Of a stretch of 64,000 nucleotides of DNA, positions 1 to 20,205 are shown piece by piece. The notes below the pieces were generated by a model, which was not told where the DNA came from, did not search any database, and saw only the letters and a list, made by a program, of their open reading frames with translations. This DNA is from Syngnathus acus (lineage: Eukaryota; Chordata; Actinopteri; Syngnathiformes; Syngnathidae), in the NCBI RefSeq assembly GCF_901709675.1, contig NC_051092.1, forward strand, positions 7,755,491 to 7,819,490, read 5' to 3'. The translations under genes and the position numbers were made by a program. Each line of letters begins with the position of its first letter. The first letter of the stretch is position 1.

Positions 1-73
1 TGGCTGGCAGTTTGCAACTACCAACGTTGAAAATAATTGTCGATAAGTATGCAGTATTTGGTTTGAGGCTCAC

Positions 74-7679
<7,606 letters not shown>

Positions 7680-8411
7680 CTCATCTGGATAGATCGCTGC
7701 ATCCTATGAAAAACATTCAGAACCGCATCACTATACTGTATTTTGTATTTGAGCCTCAAGCTCATGAAAAACATTCAGAACTGCATCAGTATATACAATG
7801 TTTGACTTGCACTTCAGCCAACAGTCGGATGAAGCAATGGCTTAAATATATCCGTGTAGTCTTAATAAAAGACGACCAATTTTATAAGACCGTTTCAAAA
7901 ACGCGGTGAGCAGTAAGCAATCAGACAGATATTGATATATGTGTACAATGATACTAGGTGACGTCTTTCTATCAACTTACCTAAGTCAAATCATGATGGA
8001 TCCATCCACGTGTTACCAACTGCAATGTTTGGCTCTTGCTTTTGCCTCGATTGTGAGCTAACGAGCCAATAGTTTCTGACTTCAAGTCTGCCTAACTCTC
8101 ACGACAAGACAACGACCAAAAGCCACATAAATACGCACAAATTCATTAAGGCTATCAACCACAAATGTGATAAAAGTGACGAATAGATTCTTATCGAAAG
8201 CTTCCGCTGCTTCGGCATGCTGTCAAGTAGATGACAATGCTTTAACGACATCTAGTGGTCTGGATGACCGCGTTTACTCCGTTTGTTCGTAAAAGTAATG
8301 TTGGATGACTTTGAAAAATTCTATTCAATTGCCTGAATTCTATATTAAGTGCCTGGTATGCCGTTGAATAATATATTTGCAAATTTTGTGTGTCCAGAAA
8401 CCGGGTTAGTT

Positions 8412-8446
8412 GGCTGTGTGGCCTAATGGATAAGGCATCTGACTTC
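8412..8446 (+). pseudogene. 5' half of a tRNA-Arg, 3' half absent
   Basis: GGCTGTGTGGCCTAATGGAT followed by AAGGCATCTGACTTC matches the acceptor 5' strand, D arm with A box (TGGCCTAATGG) and anticodon 5' stem of vertebrate tRNA-Arg. After the position corresponding to the start of the anticodon loop the sequence becomes ATACTCAATCATAAAAT, with no anticodon 3' stem, T arm or B box. It is therefore a truncated copy or an inserted tRNA fragment, not a functional tRNA. Confidence 0.7.
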
Positions 8447-9080
8447 ATACTCAATCATAAAATATTGTTTTAAAAAAATAGCAATTATGCCATGTTAAAT
8501 AATCGTTTGTAATAAAGTTGAATGTTACACTTCTATGCACTGATTATCCCTGATAAAAGTAGCCACATTTTCAACATTCAACAGAAATCCTTCTATTGAC
8601 ACTCACACACAGAATTCCAACACAACCACTTTGGTGTCTGCAGTCCATTAAATATTTCTTAAAGCAAAAAATAAGGGCAGATAACTTTATCCAGATATGT
8701 TCTTTGCTCCAATGTTCTCTCTTTAGACAATGGTTGTGTTTGAAAGTGTTCACTTATTCCCTACTCCCTGATCACAATACACGGTAAATTTCAAAGAGTA
8801 TTTAAAAAATAGACTACCGCAAGTTGTATGCAGGCTCCTTTTAGTGATATGAGAAAGAAACACTGCTGAGGTAACAATTCAGTTGTATTTAACTTTTAAG
8901 TTCAATACAAATGCATTTCTGTGTAATCTTGAAAAAAAGAATGTAGGTACAGTTATAACTCTTATTTATTTTAACGCTTAACTAAATCATTAGTTTATTA
9001 TTGGGGTACTTGAAGAAATCAATCTTTTAGGTGGCATTTAGACTAAAAATCTGAGAACCACAACTATAGAGTAAATCTTA

Positions 9081-9420
9081 GTCGTGGTTCTCAAACTTTT
9101 TTTTGGATCAGGGGTTTTCAAGTGGTTTTGTCCAAGGGACCACCATTATAACCAAGGAGCAACTCGGGGACCACTGCTTTGGTGGAATATTATTTTATTT
9201 TGCACCGAAAGAGGATAGACCTATACAGGCTATTTATTTGCATCTGTATGTCTATTTTGGGAATCTCAGACATAATTTGGACAGATAAATGATTCACAAA
9301 ATTAGCTGGAAAATAAATCCAGTCTAAATAATTTGATTTAAAAAAAAATATTTTACAATTATTTTCCATTTCCAATCTTGCGGACCACCTGCAATCCAGT
9401 ATAAAAGGAGGAGCATCTCC
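9081..9420. repeat. Degenerate hAT-like repeat patch
   Basis: Contains TCGTGGTTCTCAAACTTTTT, a second motif GGGGTTTTCAAGTGGTTTTG, and near 9380 CTTGCGGACCACCTGCAATC, which are pieces of common teleost hAT element ends and interiors. No complete inverted-repeat pair can be drawn. Boundaries are approximate. Confidence 0.35.
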
Positions 9421-10427
9421 AAAAGGCTCAAGGTAAGGATGGGATGAGGGGTTGAGGTTCACCATTTTGTGATCCCTAATCATCCACCAGTTTAAGATCA
9501 ACATTTTTTACTGTATAATTGAACATTGAAAAATGCTATAAAATAATATCATCAAAATATTAAGAGAATTCGTAAAAATATCTGCCTGTAAGCGGCGAGG
9601 CCAAAAAGCAACAATGAATGCCTGAGACCTTTGATCCCTCAACTTGCACAACATTAAAAAAACTGCATCATTGTGCAAAGGATATTGCCACATATATAGG
9701 CTCAGGAACACTTAAAAAGTTAGTTAACGCAGTTGGTCGCTATATCTACAAGCGTGAGTTGAAACTCTCCCAAGCGTAGCGAAAGCCATATATCAACAAC
9801 AGTGTTGCCAAAAGGAAAGGTCAATCAATCAATGTTAACAGTTTAAACATCAAATACATTTGTAGTGAGTGTATTGTACTAAAAACGAGTTCATAATGAT
9901 TTACCTTTACACATCCATTTACACAACCTCCCAAATTCATCAAAAATTAGGTTTGAATACAAAGATAATTACCATGTGAATGTTTTCCTCACAAAGATCA
10001 GAAACATTGATTTAACAGGGTAAGGGCACCATGTAGGTGATGTGGGACAACCCACAATTAGTACTATGCATTCAAACAGCACTACAAAATGGAGAAGTGA
10101 AAAAATTCTAGTGTGGATAGAGCGTGATTCTAAACACGGCCAATTCCTTTGACCTTGTCATGGCCTAATTTTTGACTTGATATGTTTGGTTATTCCTGTA
10201 TTCTGTTGTCAAATAATACGATTTGTACAAACATCTCAAAGACCAGAGCAACTGAAGGAGTTAAACGGAAAACAATGAAACACAGAGTCAAAAATCAATA
10301 TACTCATTTACAACATTTATTTTACAATAAGGCCGCAAAATAACAAAGGAATCTGTTGCACCAAAACTATATATTTTATAGCGGTAACATCCTAACACTT
10401 TTAACACTCTTTGAAAGCAGTTGGACT

Positions 10428-10520
10428 CAGCGATTGGTCAAACGGGGCGCTGGTTGTGACGTCATCCCAGAGCGGCTTGACTGACAGAAGAAGCGCGCAG
10501 CCTGGAGGAGAGGGAAAAGG
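10428..10520 (+). promoter_or_regulatory. Candidate promoter with inverted CCAAT box and cAMP response element, upstream of mir-9
   Basis: A short GC-richer island in AT-rich DNA contains GATTGGTCA (an inverted CCAAT box, about 10432-10440) and, about 20 bases on, a perfect palindromic CRE, TGACGTCA (10457-10464), then a purine-rich stretch. Such spacing is typical of mammalian and fish promoters. A strong donor, ATAG/GTAAGG, lies downstream with its GT at 10635-10636, so a short first exon ending at 10634 is possible. The mir-9 hairpin follows about 0.95 kb after that donor, which makes a host-RNA promoter a reasonable but unproven reading. Confidence 0.4.
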
Positions 10521-11565
10521 TGGATGAACGAGGATGGACAAGGATGCTCGGCCTGGGCCCCATGCGAGAAAAAACACCCCGTGTGGCATATTCAAGTCGA
10601 CTGTTGGTCAGGGACTTTACAGTCTCACAAATAGGTAAGGGAATGATTTTAAAGGAGACGATTTATGCCTACATCACTGGTTTGCTTCACACCATGAGTC
10701 TTACTGCCGTGCTGCATTCATGGAACGCACGATGTACGCGCTCACTTCGTAAAAATATAAATGAAAAATACGTAAGACAGATATTATGACTAAATATAAT
10801 AATCTTCTACGTAATAATATCGCACACAATATTTTGGCGTTGTGTGCCTAACCCTACAGTTGTAAAAGTAGGCCAATGACATAAATTGAATTAAAAGTGA
10901 AGAATCGGGGCTGCTCTACAACATCAAGGAGACAAAACGAAGTCTGAGGACCTCAACTTTATCAAATGGCGAGTTAGGAAGGACTCGAGACATGGTCCCG
11001 GTCATCTTGACATTTCACGCCTTCGCCCCTTTCTTTCTTTCGCGACCACATGCAACGTGAGTTTGAACGCTTCCAAGTGTTTAATATAGGTTGTAGAAAA
11101 AATTGACGTTCAAAAAAGGCTACAGTCGCGGCCGCGTAAATCGCTTTAATATCAAAGATATTCTGTAATGTTCGTGGAAATATAAATGTGATCACGCGTC
11201 TCTAACGAAAGAAAAATAATGGACAACAAGGGTTTGATTTTCAATGTTTTCCATGACTAAAAATAAACTTTATTAATTAATGTTAAATAGGCCACGTGGA
11301 CGGCTTTCGGCGTATCTTTCTATTTTTAACGGGGACTGTAATATGATTTGTTGTCATTTTGTGAGCTGTTCTTAAAATGTAACAAAATATATTTATCATA
11401 ATATTTGAAAAAAATATATGCGTTTATTTTGCCCTGTGTTTTAGGATTATTTCACAAAATGCTGTAAATGGATTTTGACTCATTTTGGAAATACACTGAC
11501 ACGTGTTTACCTCCTCTAGATGCTATGTGGCATCCTGTGTGGTTACAACAATCAGAGATGGTTTG

Positions 11566-11653
11566 GGAGTCTGTTTCTGTCTTTGGTTATCTAGCTGTAT
11601 GAGTGTTAAATACCTGTCATAAAGCTAGATAACCGAATGTAGGAATGACTTCC
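11566..11653 (+). ncRNA. mir9-3: mir-9 precursor hairpin (MIR9-3 syntenic position)
   Basis: The 23-base sequence at 11580-11602 is identical to mature miR-9-5p as I know it. After a 16-base loop, 11619-11640 matches miR-9-3p with one change (A to T at base 20 of the 22). The flanks pair further (GGGAGTC with GACTTCC), giving a hairpin of about 88 bases. miR-9 is a highly conserved neural microRNA acting on progenitor and transcription-factor mRNAs. In mammals MIR9-3 lies between POLG and RHCG, exactly as here, so the paralogue assignment rests on synteny as well as sequence. The changed 3p base faces a C that was already unpaired in the usual hairpin, so folding should not suffer. A donor-like CAAAG/GTAAGA with GT at 11725-11726 may be part of a spliced host RNA. 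Confidence 0.95.
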
Positions 11654-11726
11654 AGAATGAACCTTTAAAGAGAATGAAAGAAAGAAAGCAAGAAAGGCAA
11701 CGAAAACCGGCCTTTACCTCAAAGGT

Positions 11727-13797
11727 AAGAATTTTCTTCTTTCATTGAACGTTTTTGCAAAAATAATGCTATACCCTTGATGATGTAAAATATCAAGCGG
11801 TCAGCATGTAAACTGTAATTTTGCTTACATATTCGAGCACACGTGTATACCACTGGACATAAGAAACACAATGAAAATCACAAGATACGTGCAGCAGTAA
11901 AAAGAAATCAAGGACTGTGGAGTACAAGCATAATAAACATGACAGTTTGCAACAGTATAATATTATAATTGGAATGTCCAAAATCAGTAAAGCTACAGAG
12001 TAATGATAAAAGAGTCAAGTGGACAAATATTAATGGGTAATCTTATCTAATTGGAATGTCATGCAAATGTAAATATGGCACATTGAATGACCACAAAATA
12101 TGAATTCAAATCATATTAAAGTGTTCAGAAATATAAAATGTGTATAATCTTTGGGTATAATTGGATTTCACACAAGTGTATTTTGAGGATGCACATCACC
12201 AAGCCACTAATCAATCCAGTGGTATAAACGGCTTGTTTCAAACAGGTTTGGATCCCGAGTTAGGCATCAGGCTCCTTTGTTAAATAAGCTAACATACACG
12301 GTGGGCACTTTGTTTGATACAGACTAAAATACTCATAATGCCTGAATGACCTCGATTGGTGCATAAGATTGTCATAAAGTGCCGACGTGAATCTTTTAAT
12401 TTCATTTAAATGTAGAATATCTCATGCGTTTTGTTGACAGAAGAAAGAAAAGGGGAAACGAGTGATTTGAGCCGTCAATAATGTCTCCAGGACTACTAAT
12501 GATGCAGTGGAGTGGTCTCAGACCCTCCGGAGACCAGGATTAAAAAAAAACACTTGGCATTCGTGTTTAAAAGCTGTAACCAATCTTTGAGGTATATTGT
12601 AGCGGGCCTCAATGAGAGGGGGCGGCCCATCCTGTAGAGAGGAGCTGAACTTTTCAACTTGCTCCTTGAGTGTCATGCAGTCCATATCCGTGTGAGCCAC
12701 TAAAGCCTGAAGAGCACCAGAGTGAGATGAGTTTGCATTCAGTATGTTAACCACCTATTGCAGTGGAGCTCGCTGTCTAATTGCTTCGTTTCACTGCAGG
12801 ATATTAGGTATGTGAAAAGGGCTGTGGTCGGAGTCTCTTCCCGTTCGAGGTTATTTATGGGATGCCCTCGGGCACCATTGTGTCATTCTCTGTACCTCGA
12901 CCACACAAACGATTCTTTACCTACATTCTCGCTCATGTGATGAGCAGCTGAATTTTAATTCCATTTTTACGGCAACATTTCATCGCCAATCTGAGAGTCA
13001 AGCATCCAAACGTTCTTTATTAGATTTCATCGTTACCAACGATTCAACGTGTGCTCGTTTTCTAAATCCTGACTGATGTTTTCGTTACAGAGTTTCAATT
13101 AGTGCCACTCTTGAAAAGATGGTGGAAGCATTGTTAAGCGAAAAAGAGGACGAGGTCGACGCGTTTCCTCCGCCCTTTCCTTTTTGCCCAGAAGCGATGG
13201 GATGCCATCTGCGTTGCCAGTGACAGACACTGTGCCCATTGCCAAGAGGCAGACAAAGACCTTGGCCGATCTCGGATCCTGGCCGCCGTCTGGAAAGCCA
13301 TCTTGGGAGATGTTGCCGCGATATCCAAAATGGCTGCGCTGACGTACAAGGTGGGTTGCGTCATCCATTTTATGGAGGGTAACACTGGGCTTAGTAGGAA
13401 GTAAGTGGGAGGACGAATGACTACTGTGTGAGTGTGTGGACTGACTGATAGAAACGTGGATGAAGAAAAGATGAGTTCCTTATTTCTTCCCCAGTCGCAC
13501 ACACGCACACACACATGGCCTCCCCCCTTTTTCATCTTTCCTCTTCCTGCTAATTAGCAGTTAGTGGGTGATAGTGGGAGGCAGGGAGGGAGGGTGGCTC
13601 AGGGTGGTGGTGATAGAAGGGGGTTGGGTAGCAAAAAAAATTAATGAGCTGGCACTAGTTGAAGGAAAGCTGCCACCCTCTCTTGTCACGGTGCTCCTTT
13701 GCAAACAGCATGGTGGATGCCATGTTGTCATCCACCTGGCACATGTGATTGACACATGTTGTAAAGTACCACATTTTATATGTACATAGTATATCGA

Positions 13798-13798
<1 letters not shown>
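11727..13798. other. Non-coding region downstream of mir-9; possible regulatory DNA
   Basis: No convincing gene. A minus-strand frame of 78 codons at 12518-12754 and overlapping frames at 13099-13535 match no family I know and lack clear splice context. The stretch 12420-13760 is less AT-rich than its surroundings and includes the 14-base palindrome at 13547, so some of it may be conserved non-coding sequence near mir-9. Confidence 0.35.
13547..13560. promoter_or_regulatory. Perfect 14-base palindrome with homeodomain core
   Basis: CTGCTAATTAGCAG is its own reverse complement and centres on TAATTA, the core bound by many paired and Antennapedia-class homeodomain proteins as dimers. It lies about 1.9 kb downstream of mir-9. 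That it is functional is inference. Confidence 0.35.

Positions 13799-13824
<26 letters not shown>
13799..13824. repeat. (TG)n microsatellite
   Basis: About 13 uninterrupted TG units, followed by TATA-rich sequence. Confidence 0.95.
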
Positions 13825-13829
<5 letters not shown>

Positions 13830-14241
13830 ATAAACAATTTTATTCATATACATAAAAAAATATATATTCATATATATCAGTAATTTTACTGATGTGATAT
13901 TACTACTTTAATCCTACTTTTGGACTTGTGTGTGTGTGTGTTGAGTGTAGGTGTGTAAAATCCCAAGTATACATTAGCACATATATTTTGTGAGTTTTCC
14001 ATTCATTCACTGATGTCGTTCAATTTCAAATTATTGATTTTCATTAGTGTGATTGGTTGGTATGGATATCTCTAGATTAAAAAGTATTACGATATGTTGT
14101 GGATAAAAATTGAGTGTATTCACAGCCATACACCTTATCGCAAAATCTCCCGATGTCATATAGCATGCATCTGTTGACATCAAATATTAAAATTCCCTGC
14201 CACCTTACTTACGCACACTCTCGGTCTGACACGTCCGCAGT

Positions 14242-16343
<2,102 letters not shown>

Positions 16344-16388
16344 GGAAGGACGGGATAGATGGCTGGATAGATGGATGGGGCTGCACAA

Positions 16389-17004
16389 TACCGTATTGGC
16401 CCAAATATAAGACGACCCTGATTATAAAACGACCCCCTCTTTTTCAAGACTCGACTTTTTGAACACCAATTTTAATTCTTATACAGAAAATAATCACAGT
16501 ACATCTGAAACAAATGATTATAATAATATATTCGAGAGAAAAAGCATGTTATTTTGCCTCATTCAAATCATGCAAAAATTGTCTATCACATCTTAATATC
16601 TGAACATTTAAATATGTAAACTAAAGTGCAATCACATTTGTAAATGAATAGATTCTGTTTTTTGAAATGTAAATCAACCAATCTACTGTGATAAAATAAC
16701 AAAATTGCAATAACTGCATTAACCATCAAAGTGAAGTCTAACTGTAACTGTAGTCTTGAAACAAATCTGAATAAGGAAAAACATTGCAATAAAATAATGC
16801 AAACTGCTACCGCTATTTTTATTTTTCTTCTTTGTGACAGGGGTTCGCTTTGGCCTGGGGAGTTAAGTTCAGCATTCGCGTTAAAGATACCTGGCACCAT
16901 CTAGCATTGTGAATGGGTATAATGTCTAGACCCCGAGTGTAAGTCGACCCCCACGTCTTATTTCAATGCAAAAAACACCGTCTTATATTCAGGCCAATAC
17001 GGTA
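16389..17004. mobile_element. 616-bp non-autonomous DNA transposon with inverted ends
   Basis: The left end TACCGTATTGGCCCAAATAT and the right end ATATTCAGGCCAATACGGTA form imperfect inverted repeats that continue inward (TATAAGACGACCC / GTCTTATTTC). The interior is AT-rich without a transposase. Two other elements in this window (29655, 62681) also begin TACCGTA and end TACGGTA but have different inner sequence. A TA target duplication is compatible with both borders. Confidence 0.7.
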
Positions 17005-17162
17005 TATCAAAAAATATCATCATGGTGATAATGGCCCATGCAGTGTGCATATTGGAAAGACGTACAATAAGTTTCATATGGGATTGTATGCGTTTGTCTG
17101 ACTTTGACCAATCAATGCATTTCTTTCATTCGATAATGGATGTCAGGTACATATTAAATGTA

Positions 17163-17168
17163 CGCACG

Positions 17169-17254
<86 letters not shown>
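17163..17254. repeat. (CA)n microsatellite
   Basis: About 92 bases of CA repeat preceded by CGCACGCACG variant units. Confidence 0.98.
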
Positions 17255-17257
<3 letters not shown>

Positions 17258-17339
17258 CTCTACAAACTATTGCACATGTTACTTATTGACATGAGGATAA
17301 GCACACTAGTTTGAAGGAAGATAGTCGTCATTTGTCTAT

Positions 17340-17900
17340 GGGCTTTGTTCTGCTTTTTGTGCTACTCTAAGGTCCTCCTGAGGCTCCAGCTCAGCTTTGG
17401 ATCTCTCACTGCCGTATGAATGTTTAACACGCTGTAATATTTAATGCTCAGCTCATGGGCAGAACCCGAGAGTGGGGGCTGCCCTGCCATGTGGGTCAAG
17501 CAAGTGTCACATGGGCTCTTTCAATGCTTCTTGCACTAATCTAGCACAAAGCTCAGCGTTAAGTATCTTTAAGAAGGATGGCGAGACGCATGCTTGGATT
17601 AAGAGGAATCTCCAAGTTCAGGTCTTTCAGCAGAATTAGGTGACAATACCTTTAATACTTTTTTTTTCTAATCATTTCTTCCACCATGACAATTATTGGC
17701 TGCGTTCTGCTCAGACGTGATCATTCATCAGTTGGCTCCAACATTTCTCCAGCGTTAAGTTCAAGTTCATGAGTGCGGCTGCCGAGTGTGAGAGGAGACA
17801 GAGGTGTTCCCTGCATGCCTGTTGGAGGTTACATAGCCTTTGACCTCTGCTGCCGTTGCTAGGGGAAGAGGCTGGCAGGCACAGTAATGTAGAAATGAAA
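17340..17900. other. Candidate conserved non-coding block
   Basis: Balanced base composition, no simple repeats, no open frame, and short palindromic or homeobox-like words (TAATATTTAATG, CAGCTCATGGGC), sitting in an AT-rich gene desert between mir-9 and rhcg. This is the usual look of developmental enhancers in fish, but conservation cannot be judged from one sequence. Similar-looking blocks are at about 20690-21310, 22690-22960 and 23520-23970. Confidence 0.25.
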
Positions 17901-20149
17901 AGGCCGAACTGTCATTGCTTTGTGGCTTACACACACGCACACACACACATGCACTAAACGTCCATTCACGTTCACAAATGTCATCTGGAAGAAAGTGCAG
18001 CTTCTTTTTTCAAACAAGAAAATCACTTACAGGAGGAGTCTAATAGTAAAAACCACAATTGAGTAGTTTGGGTTATTGGGCAATCACAGACGTTTTGAAA
18101 TTTTCCCTCAAAATGAATTTAAATGGAATAAAATCAAGCTGTGATTAAAGTGTAGACTTTCACAAACTGACTTGAGCTCATGCTGTCTATCTATGCAAAA
18201 TGTCTCAAGAAAACGGACAGAGTGACATGTTTATTACTGCCCAGTTTGTGATGCACCATTGTCATTTCTTCCACTTATTATAAGTGATAACTTGGATTTG
18301 TGCAATTATGTCACTCTTCTCAAATGTGAATCCATTGTGACCGTGTATGTTGTTTGTATGCATTTTGAGAAAGTGTCAAGCCATCTGATTGGAATAAGTG
18401 TAAGTCTCTGTAAATCTCTGTAAATATGTGAAAGTGTGGCCTCATTTAAGGTTGCATTCATTGGGGGGGAAGGGCCCCCCCCACCCCTCACGAATAAAGG
18501 AGTGTGTATTTGCATATGCTGCATGCTGTCTGCAGAAAATAAAAGGAGCAGGCATAAAAAGCTATCAGAGGTGGACAAAGAACAAGGACAAATCCTTCAT
18601 TGTGGGCTTGGTGGGAGAAAAGGCTTGTGTGAATTGGGGAGTGGGTGAAAATTGACAGAGAAAGAGTTGGGTCTGGTTCCCCGTGGGGATAAAAGCCTTG
18701 CGATGCCTCCATGATAGAGCTGGAAAAAGGGAGAGAAAATCATGTAGATACAGAAGCTTAAAAAAAAAAAAGGCGACTTTAAACCTGTCTCAGCTGATGT
18801 TTCGTATTTACTGTCAGCCCATTCAACAAAACTCATCGATGCACTTGTATTATTGAAAACGTATTTCTGTTTGTTTCTTTAAAAAAAAAAAATCCAATTT
18901 ACATGTTATACATTCTGTATACTCTGTGCACTTGGGCCAGGTTGAAAAGTTGATGGAGTCTCTTTTTTATGTCCTCAGGATGGTGATGACAAACTGTGGA
19001 ACATCCAGCCTGCGTGCATATTTTGGACCAAAATATCATCACCATTTTTTTTTCAAAGATATAACTCATTTCAACCTTAAACTAAGATTTGTTGTTATTT
19101 TTAAACCTTTCTGCACGTTGTAATGTGTTATCTTAAATAAAAACAATGAGAAATATGTGCACAATGTTTTCAGTGTGATTTGAAGTCTTAATAATGAAAA
19201 ATGATGGATACTTTTGAATTAAATTAAATAAACACACAGAATTCGTTTATTGATTGATTGACATGACATAACTCAATAAAATTGTGTGTGTGTTTGTGTG
19301 TATACTTCATGTACACACACGTACACATGTAATCAAGAATGAATGAAGGTAAATAAAACAATTCTCCCATCTTCATTAGCATGCTCGAAAAAAGTAGGAA
19401 GGAGAAAAATAATGAAGACTTAAAGTTTTAATTTAAAACCATAGAAAATAGTAGTGTATTTTATTTTGAAGGGTAATGTTTCACCAGGCATGGTAGTGCT
19501 TTAATACTTACTTTTCTAAGCATCCGAAAAAAGTTTTACTTTAGTTTAAAAGAAACTGGACTGAGAAAAAAAATGCGACGTGCAAGATTTGCAGGCGTTT
19601 TTCCTTGTCGCGCCTTTTGAAGCCAAAAATAAAATTTGAATTGACAGCAGCTTCACGCGTGTTTTTAATTCAAATAAAATACGTTCGATAGCTTCGTTGG
19701 TTTGACATGAAAAATCGGTCCGATTACATGGCGTGATACCTTGTTCCCACCCAAACAAACAGCATGTGAAGACATGAATAAAAACTGCGGGATTCTCTTC
19801 CATTTAATGCTTCAGGTCCACACTCACGTTTACACACGCGCGCACAACACGCACGGATTATACACGCGCACAGGGTCGACACGGGATTGGACTCCATCCG
19901 TTTCTTCAAATACAAGAAAAACAAGTGCAATGCACACATTTCACAGGAACCCGGTAAGGTACTTTCAAGGCCTAAACAATTGGAACATGATGGGCCAGTG
20001 AAGCAACGTAATATTCTTGTATTGAAACTCCACGTTTATTTTCTTGCAGACTGAAAATTTAATTTTTATCCTTAACGTTTGAGAAACTGAAAACTACTTG
20101 TAAATTTGTCAGTCTATCCACCACACTAACAGTATTGTATGAAGTAGGA
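17901..20149. other. Intergenic, no gene seen
   Basis: AT-rich unique sequence with short A/T runs and a short CA run at about 17930-17950. No coding or RNA gene could be supported. Confidence 0.5.
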
Positions 20150-20205
20150 TATATAATATAATATAATATAATATAATATAATATAATATAATATAATATA
20201 ATATA
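20150..20205. repeat. (ATATA)n pentanucleotide microsatellite
   Basis: About 11 perfect five-base units. Confidence 0.95.

Larger units (their letters stand above)
7680..10400. other. Intergenic, AT-rich, no gene seen
   Basis: Sequence upstream of the polg coding start. Minus-strand 5' UTR of polg probably lies in the first few hundred bases: an acceptor-like TTTTCATAG sits just upstream of the start exon, so an untranslated first exon is possible further upstream. Apart from the tRNA fragment at 8412 and a hAT-like patch near 9080-9420, I see only short unsupported reading frames. Confidence 0.5.

Noticed and set aside
10520-10789. 89-codon frame starting MDERGWTRM
   Set aside because: No family match; it runs across a strong donor at 10635 and overlaps the candidate promoter of a non-coding RNA.
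12518-12754. Minus-strand frame of 78 codons near mir-9
   Set aside because: Composition looks mildly protein-like, but I recognise no family, it has no clear flanking splice sites, and no neighbouring exon joins it.
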